Made by a program: the position numbers and the translations under genes. This document shows, piece after piece, positions 6,019 through 11,223 of a stretch of 11,223 nt of DNA. Origin of the DNA: Actinomycetota bacterium (GTDB taxonomy: Bacteria > Actinomycetota > Actinomycetes > S36-B12); assembly GCA_003456155.1 (NCBI GenBank), contig DMPC01000010.1, forward strand, positions 4,577 through 15,799, read 5' to 3'. How positions within the stretch are numbered: the first letter of the stretch is position 1; every line of letters starts with the position of its first letter. A model generated the notes under the pieces. The model ran no database searches, was not told where the DNA came from, and saw nothing but the letters and a program-made list of their open reading frames with translations.

Positions 6019-6120
6019 CTACCCCTGACCCTTGAAGAGCTTGTAGACGACGTAGAACGCGAACCAGCCGGCGGCGGCCATGGCAGCGACAAGCAGGCCG
6101 GTGTAGAAGACCTCAACCAT
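6019..6120 (-). CDS. 33-residue single-span membrane protein
   Basis: This short gene encodes 33 residues beginning M-V-E-V-F-Y-T-G-L-L and ending Y-V-V-Y-K-L-F-K-G-Q-G. Residues about 5-25 form one hydrophobic span rich in Ala, Val, Phe and Tyr; the Lys-bearing tail suggests the C-terminus faces the cytoplasm. About 28 of 32 sense codons after the start end in G or C, as expected for coding sequence here. AGGG lies 7 bases before ATG 6120, and a TAGGGT hexamer 6 bases before it could be a -10 element. The TAG stop directly abuts the nitrobindin GTG, so translation is probably coupled. I do not recognise a named family. It may anchor or modulate a neighbour's product, but that is inference. 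Confidence 0.65.
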   Translation of the reverse strand: MVEVFYTGLLVAAMAAAGWFAFYVVYKLFKGQG

Positions 6121-6126
6121 GACCGC

Positions 6127-6132
6127 ACCCTA
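6127..6132 (-). promoter_or_regulatory. possible -10 element of the nitrobindin-nur-ygfZ operon
   Basis: On the minus strand TAGGGT (TAnnnT type) ends 6 bases before ATG 6120, the spacing of a leaderless actinobacterial promoter. No good -35 is seen 16-18 bases further up, and the GGG also fits a Shine-Dalgarno role, so the call is tentative. No AT-rich Fur, Zur or Nur-like box is visible here. Confidence 0.3.
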
Positions 6133-6169
6133 TCCGTCCGGCGACAGCACCGCCCGACGCCGCCCGGGG

Positions 6170-6622
6170 TCAGGAGTGGCGCAGGCGGGCGACCAGCAGG
6201 TACATCTCGCAGCCGAGGCAGAAGTTGAATGCCGCGTTCAGGAAGGCAGCCGCAAGCGCGAACGCGACCGCGACGGTCGCCACGATCGTCGACCCGGCCA
6301 GGAGCGCGATCAGGGCCACCACCATGAAGAGGAGTCCGACGGCCTGAGCAAAGCGGGGCGGAGCGGCGTCCTCCATCTCCGCCGGAGGAGCCAGGCGGGG
6401 GCGGACGACACGGCGGAACAGCACTCCGTAGGGCTGGGCATGCAGTCCGACGAGCGCACCGAGGCCGAAGACGAGCGTCTGCCAGGCCACCAGGACGGTG
6501 CCGGCGGCCGTGCCCATGAGCACGAGGGCAAGGGCGAGGACGACTGTGGTGACGGCTGCACCGAAACGTGGGCCACGAGGGTCCACCATCGGCCGGGAGG
6601 ACGTCGGGGAGTCAGCAGGCAT
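6170..6622 (-). CDS. DUF4395 membrane protein with C-terminal CxxC
   Basis: The protein has 150 residues. There are two hydrophobic pairs: about 22-41 and 43-61, then about 92-110 and 112-132. The C-terminal signature F-N-F-C-L-G-C-E-M-Y-L-L (132-143) marks the DUF4395 family and holds Cys135 and Cys138 at the edge of the last span. The function is not established. DUF4395 genes often sit beside thioredoxin-like genes in actinobacteria (from memory), as here, 127 bp downstream of one. The close CxxC pair suggests a membrane thiol-redox role, but that is inference. ATG 6622 has no clear Shine-Dalgarno; a TTGGTC/TAGGTT promoter ending 7 bases upstream suggests a leaderless message separate from the thioredoxin operon. 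Confidence 0.85.
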   Translation of the reverse strand: MPADSPTSSRPMVDPRGPRFGAAVTTVVLALALVLMGTAAGTVLVAWQTLVFGLGALVGLHAQPYGVLFRRVVRPRLAPPAEMEDAAPPRFAQAVGLLFMVVALIALLAGSTIVATVAVAFALAAAFLNAAFNFCLGCEMYLLVARLRHS

Positions 6623-6629
6623 GGCCCAG

Positions 6630-6659
6630 AACCTAGACGCTCCACGAGACAGCGACCAA
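6630..6659 (-). promoter_or_regulatory. likely leaderless promoter of the DUF4395 gene
   Basis: On the minus strand TTGGTC (6659-6654) is followed after 18 bases by TAGGTT (6635-6630), then 7 bases and ATG 6622. The TTG of the -35 and the TAnnnT of the -10 match, and the ATG lies where transcription should begin. The rest of the 127-bp gap up to the thioredoxin stop (6750) holds TGCAGG/CCTGCA arms (6702-6707 and 6732-6737) with a GGCGCC between them, but no convincing terminator or RNA gene. Confidence 0.4.
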
Positions 6660-6749
6660 GCGGGTGAAGCAGGAGCGCGAGGCAGTCACGTGCGAACTCC
6701 TTGCAGGTCAATCAGCGACCGGCGCCGCGATCCTGCAGAGCACCACCGC

Positions 6750-7244
6750 TCAGATCACGAAGTCCGGGGCGCCGCCGGGCAGGATCTCGCCCAGAGCAGC
6801 GACGACATCCGCCTTCCTCGGCTGTCCGCTGGCCTGCTTGCGCACGACACCGGCGCGATCGAGGAACAGGACGGTGGGCGTGCGCCGGATGTCCAGCGCC
6901 CGGACCAGTTCGAGGTTCTCCTCAGCATCGATCTCGACGTGGGAGACCCCGGGGACCATCACGGACACCTCCTCGAGGATTCGCCGGGTAGCGCGACAGG
7001 GCTGGCAGAAGGCGCTGGAGAACTGGACCATGGTCGCCCGCTCACCCAGGCGCCCTTCGAGGGCCTCGGCCAGCGCGATGGCCTGAGGAGTCGGCTCCTC
7101 GATGGCCGCGGGCGGGTCATTAGGGCCGACCATCGCCAGCCCCGCCGGGCGGGTGTCCCGCACCCGACCGTTCACCCGCCGGAACCACAGGCCGAACATC
7201 GTCGCCAGCAGCAGGACCCCGATCAGTATCCAGACTCCCGTCAT
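6750..7244 (-). CDS. membrane-anchored thioredoxin-like protein
   Basis: The protein has 164 residues. Residues about 4-20 form a membrane anchor followed by F-R-R and other positive residues, suggesting a cytoplasmic C-terminus. A Pro-rich linker (about 30-55) leads to a thioredoxin fold. The active site is F-C-Q-P-C-R (Cys80, Cys83), unlike the canonical W-C-G-P-C, and the cis-proline loop is R-R-T-P-T (Pro123). It should be a thiol-disulfide reductase or sensor at the membrane inner face; the partner is unknown. It resembles the ThiX-type genes found near glnR in other actinobacteria. ATG 7244 overlaps the hydrolase stop by 4 bp (ATGA), so the two are translationally coupled. Topology is inferred from charge only. 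Confidence 0.88.
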   Translation of the reverse strand: MTGVWILIGVLLLATMFGLWFRRVNGRVRDTRPAGLAMVGPNDPPAAIEEPTPQAIALAEALEGRLGERATMVQFSSAFCQPCRATRRILEEVSVMVPGVSHVEIDAEENLELVRALDIRRTPTVLFLDRAGVVRKQASGQPRKADVVAALGEILPGGAPDFVI

Positions 7245-8074
7245 GCCTCATCACTCCCCTGCGCCCGGCCCCGGCGCCCACCGGCGGTATCCGCCTCGGC
7301 AGCGAGGGCACTGAGGGCCCATTGTCCGATCCGATCGATCGTCTCCTCCGGGATGGCCGACTCCGCGTGGCCGATGCCGCTCTCGATCCACAGCTCCGAC
7401 CTCGACGCCCCGCCGGCGAGCGCCGCGGCATGGATGGCGTGGGGGTGCTCCAGGGGAAAGTAGTGATCAGCGTCGCCATGGACCACGAGCAGAGGGATGC
7501 CGGGCAGGAGCGCAGCGGCCTCCGACGGCGAGACGGGGTGCTCCTCCGGCCAGCCGCGACTGCTGATCCGGGTTCGACGCACGCGCATGAGCGCCCGACC
7601 GGGAGCCGTCTCGACCATCCAGTGGGCGATCCGCATGATCCGCGTGCCACGGTAGAACCAGAAGGCTGGCGCACTCACGCTCACGACAGCGTCGACAGCG
7701 CCGGAGCCCTGCGCCATGAGGGCAGCCTCCCGAAGGACCACGGCGCCTCCCAGGGAGAAGCCGACCGTGACCACCTGCCGGTAGCCCAGTTCCCGTGCCC
7801 AGGCGACGGCGGCCGCCACGTCGAGAACCTCCTCATCGCCGACCGTGGTGGCACCGCCCGACCTGCCGTGACCCCGCAAATCGAGGGCGACGACGCCACC
7901 GAAGTCCCGCAGGCGACGAATAATCTTCTGCACGCGCTCCTGGCGCCAGTTCCCGGTGAAGCCGTGAACGACGACGAACCCCACCTCGTCACCGCCCGAT
8001 TGGGCGGCGATGTGCATCGCGCTGATCGGCACCCCATCGAGGGCCGTGAGCGTCAGCGTCTGCTCCCCAGCCAT
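7241..8074 (-). CDS. alpha/beta hydrolase
   Basis: The protein has 277 residues. The alpha/beta-hydrolase catalytic elements are complete: oxyanion loop H-G-F-T-G (37-41), nucleophile elbow G-F-S-L-G with Ser107, acid in H-G-D-A-D (probably Asp203), and His236 in G-I-G-H-A-E-S. The strand-turn D-L-R-G-H-G-R-S-G (65-73) is typical of esterase and lipase-like members. No signal peptide is seen, so it is cytoplasmic; the substrate cannot be told. ATG 8074 has GGGAG about 9 bases upstream. The frame is open further up, but that extension would cross the glnR promoter region. It is divergent from glnR (111-bp gap) and overlaps the thioredoxin gene by 4 bp. Confidence 0.88.
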   Translation of the reverse strand: MAGEQTLTLTALDGVPISAMHIAAQSGGDEVGFVVVHGFTGNWRQERVQKIIRRLRDFGGVVALDLRGHGRSGGATTVGDEEVLDVAAAVAWARELGYRQVVTVGFSLGGAVVLREAALMAQGSGAVDAVVSVSAPAFWFYRGTRIMRIAHWMVETAPGRALMRVRRTRISSRGWPEEHPVSPSEAAALLPGIPLLVVHGDADHYFPLEHPHAIHAAALAGGASRSELWIESGIGHAESAIPEETIDRIGQWALSALAAEADTAGGRRGRAQGSDEA

Positions 8075-8185
8075 GCGCCCATTCTCCCCCCTGGCCCGGC
8101 AGCGGAGCGCCCCGCATCTCCCGTGGCGTACCCTTGCGTCCCAGCGCCGGCGAACGCCGCGCGGCACTCGCTCGGGGAGGTGGGC
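8075..8185. promoter_or_regulatory. divergent intergenic region hydrolase / glnR
   Basis: This 111-bp gap must drive both directions. TACCCT at 8129-8134 fits a -10 (TAnnnT) for glnR, giving a leader of about 45 bases, but no -35 is recognisable at 16-18 bp. GGGGAGG at 8174-8180 is a strong Shine-Dalgarno for ATG 8186. I see no typical GlnR box. Confidence 0.3.
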
Positions 8186-8911
8186 ATGCGGCTCATCCTG
8201 CTCACCCGCGCGATGGAGCCCTCCTCGGAGGTGCTGCCAGCCCTGGGACTCCTCGCCCACCACATCCACACCATGCCCGCCGAGGCCACCGCGCTGCTCC
8301 ATGCCCCACCGTGCGACGCCCTGCTCGTCGACGGGCGCCGCGACCTGCCGGCAGTCCGGGGACTGTGCCGACTGCTGCGGCAGACCGGACTTGACGTTCC
8401 CCTGCTGCTCGTCACGACCGAAGGCGGCCTCGCCGCCCTGCAGTGGGACTGGGGCATCGACGACGTGCTTCTCGACACCGGCTCACCCGCCGAGGTCGAG
8501 GCCCGCCTTCGACTCGCCACCACCCGGGTGAACGCCGGCGCCGCCCCGGCTCAGGAGTCCCCCGAGGAGATCCGCAGTGGGGACCTCCACATCGACGAGG
8601 CGACCTACACCGCCAAGCTCCGGCAGCGCACGCTCGACCTGACCTTCAAGGAGTTCGAGCTGCTCAAGTACCTCGCTCAGCATCCGGGCCGCGTCTTCAC
8701 CCGCGCCATTCTGTTGCAGGAGGTCTGGGGATACGACTACTTCGGGGGCACCCGCACCGTAGACGTCCACGTCCGTCGACTGCGGGCCAAACTCGGAGCC
8801 GAGCACGAGAGCCTCATCGGGACCGTCCGCAACGTCGGCTACCGCTTCGTCCCCGCCGGCGCCGACGCCGAGTCCATGAACGCGGAGGAACCCTCGGGCC
8901 TTCCCGCCTGA
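8186..8911 (+). CDS. glnR: GlnR-type nitrogen response regulator
   Basis: The protein has 241 residues of the OmpR/PhoB class. Residues about 1-115 are an atypical receiver with Asp49 in L-L-V-D-G, the counterpart of the unphosphorylated structural Asp50 of Streptomyces GlnR. Residues about 131-223 are the winged-helix DNA-binding domain, with L-T-F-K-E-F-E-L-L-K-Y-L-A-Q-H-P-G-R-V-F and later T-R-T-V-D-V-H-V-R-R-L-R-A-K-L-G, almost identical to GlnR as I know it. GlnR controls ammonium uptake, glutamine synthetase and other nitrogen genes, without a partner kinase. ATG 8186 has a strong GGGGAGG five bases upstream. mshD follows after 9 bp, with its ribosome site overlapping the glnR stop, so they share a transcript. 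Confidence 0.92.
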   Translation: MRLILLTRAMEPSSEVLPALGLLAHHIHTMPAEATALLHAPPCDALLVDGRRDLPAVRGLCRLLRQTGLDVPLLLVTTEGGLAALQWDWGIDDVLLDTGSPAEVEARLRLATTRVNAGAAPAQESPEEIRSGDLHIDEATYTAKLRQRTLDLTFKEFELLKYLAQHPGRVFTRAILLQEVWGYDYFGGTRTVDVHVRRLRAKLGAEHESLIGTVRNVGYRFVPAGADAESMNAEEPSGLPA

Positions 8912-8920
8912 GGGAGCCCC

Positions 8921-9847
8921 ATGAGCGACTCCGTCCGCTATCGCACGGTCCGGCAGCTCGACGAGTCGACAGTCCACGATCTCACCCTGCTGCTCGACCG
9001 CATCACCGAGCACGACGGCCTGCGGCCGCTCTCCGAGCATGTGTGGCTGCACGTGAAGGAGGGCGGGGACGAGCAGGGCCAGCACGTTCTCGCCGCGACA
9101 AGCGCCGGAAGGATCGTCGGCTACGCGCATATCGACATCACCGATGAGGTCGAGGGCGCCAGCGCAGAGCTGACCGTCGACCCGGACCTCCGCCGGACCG
9201 GCATCGGCCGAGAACTCGTCACGCAACTGCTCGCCCTGTCACCCGACGGCCGGCTGCGCTTGTGGTCGCATGGCGAGCAGGCCGGCTCAGCAGCCCTCGC
9301 TCAGGATCTGGGCTTCCACCGCAGTCGGGTCCTGTGGCAGATGAGGCGCTCCCTCTTCGCTCCCCTGCCGCGGGCCCTGGTGCCGGAGGGCATCGAGATC
9401 CGACCCTTCCGAATCGGCAAGGACGAGCAGGCCTGGCTCGACCTCAATCGGCGCGCCTTCCCCCACCTGCCCGACCAGGGAACCTGGGAGCTCACCGATC
9501 TCGAGCGGCGCATCAGGGAGCCCTGGTTCTCCCCCGAGGGGTTCCTGCTCGCCTGGCGCGGCTCGCAGCTCGTCGGCTGTCATTGGACGAAGGTGCACGG
9601 GGGCACCTCGCACACCCACGGGCACCAGCATCCGCCCGTCGGCGAGGTCTACGTGGTGGCCGTCGACCCGGACGCGCGCGGTGAGGGCCTCGGCCGCGCG
9701 CTGACCCTCGCCGGCCTGCACCACCTGCGATCCCGCGGCCTGGATCAGGCCATGCTCTACGTGGACGCGAGTAACACCGCAGCGATCGCGCTGTACGAGG
9801 GTCTCGGCTTCGCCCGGTGGGACACCGACGTCCTCTACCGGCGGTGA
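8921..9847 (+). CDS. mshD: mycothiol synthase (double GNAT acetyltransferase)
   Basis: The protein has 308 residues, standard length. It acetylates Cys-GlcN-Ins with acetyl-CoA, the last step of mycothiol synthesis, in the cytoplasm. Two GNAT domains are seen: the N-terminal acetyl-CoA loop is R-R-T-G-I-G-R-E (91-98), and the C-terminal one, the catalytic domain, is A-R-G-E-G-L-G-R-A (252-260) followed by Y-V-D-A-S-N-T-A-A-I-A-L-Y (280-292). The MshD hallmark F-P-H-L-P-D-Q-G-T-W-E (180-190) and E-P-W-F-S-P-E-G-F (200-208) is present. ATG 8921 has AGGGAG five bases upstream, overlapping the glnR stop. ppk follows after about 66 bp in the same reading phase. Confidence 0.95.
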   Translation: MSDSVRYRTVRQLDESTVHDLTLLLDRITEHDGLRPLSEHVWLHVKEGGDEQGQHVLAATSAGRIVGYAHIDITDEVEGASAELTVDPDLRRTGIGRELVTQLLALSPDGRLRLWSHGEQAGSAALAQDLGFHRSRVLWQMRRSLFAPLPRALVPEGIEIRPFRIGKDEQAWLDLNRRAFPHLPDQGTWELTDLERRIREPWFSPEGFLLAWRGSQLVGCHWTKVHGGTSHTHGHQHPPVGEVYVVAVDPDARGEGLGRALTLAGLHHLRSRGLDQAMLYVDASNTAAIALYEGLGFARWDTDVLYRR

Positions 9848-9852
9848 TCCCA

Positions 9853-9867
9853 GGCGGGAGAACCGCC
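9853..9867 (+). other. small hairpin after mshD
   Basis: GGCGG (9853-9857) and CCGCC (9863-9867) flank the loop GAGAA, 5 bases after the mshD stop and directly before ATG 9868. The loop exposes GGGAG-type Shine-Dalgarno bases, so folding could control initiation at that ATG. There is no U-tract, so this is not a standard terminator. Confidence 0.3.
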
Positions 9868-9897
9868 ATGGACCGGCCCCCCATCGTTCACCTCGCT

Positions 9898-9912
9898 GTG
9901 GGACGATCCCAC
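9898..9912. promoter_or_regulatory. palindrome directly before the ppk GTG
   Basis: GTGGGA (9898-9903) and TCCCAC (9907-9912) are perfect 6-bp arms around CGA, ending 1 base before the GTG at 9914. As DNA it would sit over a leaderless promoter as an operator; as RNA it would hinder initiation. A GTTCACC heptamer, like a single PhoP-box half, lies just upstream at 9886-9892. Confidence 0.35.
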
Positions 9913-9913
9913 G

Positions 9914-11223
9914 GTGACGGAGTCGAACCTGCCGGGCAGCCCGGACGTCGCGATGGAGCTGGGTGATCCCGGAACCCTCGCGCCCGCAGGCCTGCGCGAC
10001 CCGGCCGAACTGCTGCCGGCCGACCGATTCCTCGACCGCGAGCTGTCCTGGCTCGCCTTCAATCAACGCGTCCTCGAACTGTCCGAGGATGAGGACCTTC
10101 CCGCTCTGGACCGCGCGAAGTTCCTCGCCATCTTCGCCAGCAACCTCGACGAGTTCTTCATGGTCCGGGTGGCGGGGCTCAAGCGCCGAATCGCCACCGG
10201 GATCGCGGTGCGGGCGGCGAGCGGCTACACGCCCCGCGAGGTGCTCGAGAACATCTGGGAGCGAGGCTACGAACTCCAGCGGGAGCAGGCCCGCCTGTTC
10301 CACCAGTCGGTGCTCCCCGAACTCGAGGATGAGGGCATCCAGCTGCTCCGCTGGGACGACCTCACGCCCGCGGAGAAGGCCGAGATCCAGATCTTCTTCG
10401 ACGCCAAGGTCTTCCCCGTTCTCACGCCCCTGGCCGTCGACCCCTCGCACCCCTTCCCCTACATCAGCGGACTCTCGCTCAACCTGGCCGTCGTCGTGCG
10501 CAATCCCAGCACGGGCAACGAGCTCTTCGCGAGGGTGAAGGTGCCCCCGCTGCTGCCGCGCTTCATCGAGGTGGCCCCCTTCCGCTTCGTGCCGCTCGAG
10601 GACGTCATCGCGGCCCACCTCGACGAGCTCTTCCCCGGCATGGAGATCCAGCAGACCCACACCTTCCGGGTTACCCGCAACGAGGACGTCGAGGTCGAGG
10701 AGGACGACGCCGAGAACCTGCTGCTCGCCCTCGAGCGCGAGCTCATGCGCCGCCGCTTCGGTCCCCCAGTGCGACTGGAGGTCGAGGAGTCGATCGATCC
10801 CCACGTCCTCGAACTGCTGGTCGAGGAGCTGGGCGTCTCCGAGCCGGAGGTCTTCCGGCTCCCCGGGCCGTTGGACCTCACCGGCCTGTGGACGCTCGTC
10901 TCCCTCGATCGGGACGACCTCAAGCAGCGAAAGTTCGTCCCGAAGACCTCACGCCAGCTCAACGAGGTCGAGAGCGCCACCGAGCCGGACATCTTCTCCG
11001 TCGTGCGTGAGCGCGATGTCCTCGTCCACCATCCCTACGACTCGTTCTCCACCAGCGTCCAGCTCTTCCTCGAGCAGGCGGCCCGCGACCCCCATGTGCT
11101 GGCCATCAAGCAGACCCTGTACCGGACGTCCGGCGACTCTCCGATCGTCGATGCGCTGATCAAGGCAGCCCAGGCGGGCAAGCAGGTGCTCGCACTCGTG
11201 GAGATCAAGGCGCGCTTCGACGA
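9914..11223 (+). CDS. ppk: polyphosphate kinase 1, 3' end cut by window
   Basis: About 436 residues of a protein usually near 700. PPK1 makes polyphosphate reversibly from ATP. Seen from the chosen start: N-domain motifs D-R-E-L-S-W-L-A-F-N-Q-R-V-L (41-54) and N-L-D-E-F-F-M-V-R-V-A-G-L (77-89), then L-T-P-L-A-V-D-P-S-H-P-F-P in the head domain, V-H-H-P-Y-D-S-F (371-378) and K-Q-T-L-Y-R-T (399-405). The catalytic His region (KIHAK in Escherichia coli) lies beyond the window. The start is uncertain: GTG 9914 is the first standard start in frame, without a Shine-Dalgarno; ATG 9953 is an alternative. An ATG with a good ribosome site at 9868 is in the wrong frame. It is likely in one transcript with glnR-mshD. 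Confidence 0.93.
   Translation, partial: MTESNLPGSPDVAMELGDPGTLAPAGLRDPAELLPADRFLDRELSWLAFNQRVLELSEDEDLPALDRAKFLAIFASNLDEFFMVRVAGLKRRIATGIAVRAASGYTPREVLENIWERGYELQREQARLFHQSVLPELEDEGIQLLRWDDLTPAEKAEIQIFFDAKVFPVLTPLAVDPSHPFPYISGLSLNLAVVVRNPSTGNELFARVKVPPLLPRFIEVAPFRFVPLEDVIAAHLDELFPGMEIQQTHTFRVTRNEDVEVEEDDAENLLLALERELMRRRFGPPVRLEVEESIDPHVLELLVEELGVSEPEVFRLPGPLDLTGLWTLVSLDRDDLKQRKFVPKTSRQLNEVESATEPDIFSVVRERDVLVHHPYDSFSTSVQLFLEQAARDPHVLAIKQTLYRTSGDSPIVDALIKAAQAGKQVLALVEIKARFD

Noticed and set aside
6623..6749. Possible small RNA or tRNA gene in the 127-bp gap between thioredoxin and DUF4395
   Set aside because: No T-loop, anticodon arm or acceptor pairing could be found; the stems seen are short and there is no U-tract. 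The gap is explained by a promoter and a 3' end.
6664..7086. Plus-strand open frame of 140 codons starting M-K-Q-E-R-E-A-V
   Set aside because: It lies opposite the thioredoxin-like gene and shows Ser/Arg/Thr-rich shadow composition without motifs.
7322..8185. In-frame upstream extension of glnR
   Set aside because: It is antisense to the alpha/beta hydrolase. GlnR proteins begin at the receiver, and ATG 8186 has a strong Shine-Dalgarno.
9287..10804. Long open frame of 505 codons on the minus strand opposite mshD and ppk
   Set aside because: It is an antisense shadow: the plus strand encodes recognisable MshD and PPK1 over the same bases. Its translation has no known motif and is full of Glu/Gly/His/Arg runs expected from GC-rich antisense.
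1..11223. Anti-phage, CRISPR or mobile-element system
   Set aside because: No repeats-with-spacers array, transposase, integrase, nuclease, toxin-antitoxin pair or attachment site was seen; all recognisable genes are housekeeping or regulatory and in actinobacterial gene order.

Overview
This window is a GC-rich chromosomal segment (roughly two thirds G+C by eye) from an actinobacterium that makes mycothiol. The evidence is a mycothiol synthase gene (mshD) next to a GlnR-type nitrogen regulator and polyphosphate kinase, a Nur-like Fur regulator, a DUF2516 protein beside an HbhA-like protein, and several genes that look leaderless. I cannot name the genus. No rRNA, tRNA, CRISPR array, insertion sequence or prophage is visible. 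The content looks like core chromosome, not a mobile island.

Layout. (1) 4-1251, minus strand: an XRE-family regulator, then a Lys/Ala/Thr-rich HbhA-like protein, then a small DUF2516 membrane protein. This is the same order as Rv0474-hbhA-Rv0476 in Mycobacterium tuberculosis. (2) 1330-3464, minus strand: a class 3 (Rhizobium etli-type) L-asparaginase overlapping an APC-family permease by 4 bp, probably an amide/amino-acid utilisation pair. (3) 3507-3971, plus strand: dtd (D-aminoacyl-tRNA deacylase), divergent from the asparaginase across 42 bp that hold a perfect 8-bp-arm palindrome. (4) 3996-6120, minus strand: a tightly packed set made of an unlisted 33-residue single-span membrane protein, a nitrobindin-like heme-binding protein, a Nur-type Fur regulator and a YgfZ/IBA57-like protein, each abutting or overlapping the next. 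(5) 6170-8074, minus strand: an alpha/beta hydrolase overlapping a membrane-anchored thioredoxin, followed by a DUF4395 membrane protein with its own likely promoter. (6) 8186-11223, plus strand: glnR, mshD and a ppk1 gene cut off by the window edge.

How the genes fit together. The minus-strand genes of regions 4 and 5 concern metals, heme, NO and thiol redox (Nur, nitrobindin, YgfZ, thioredoxin, a CxxC membrane protein). The plus-strand genes concern nitrogen control, mycothiol and polyphosphate. Region 2 supplies ammonium from asparagine, which is a plausible nitrogen-metabolism link but is inference only.

I see no convincing new defence or mobile system. The best leads are the 33-aa membrane protein at the head of the nitrobindin-nur-ygfZ operon, the odd 5' end of ppk (a well-placed ribosome site and ATG in the wrong frame, separated from the ppk frame by a C6 run), the inverted-architecture HbhA-like protein with 15-bp tandem repeats, and the palindromes placed directly before two GTG start codons that lack a Shine-Dalgarno sequence.
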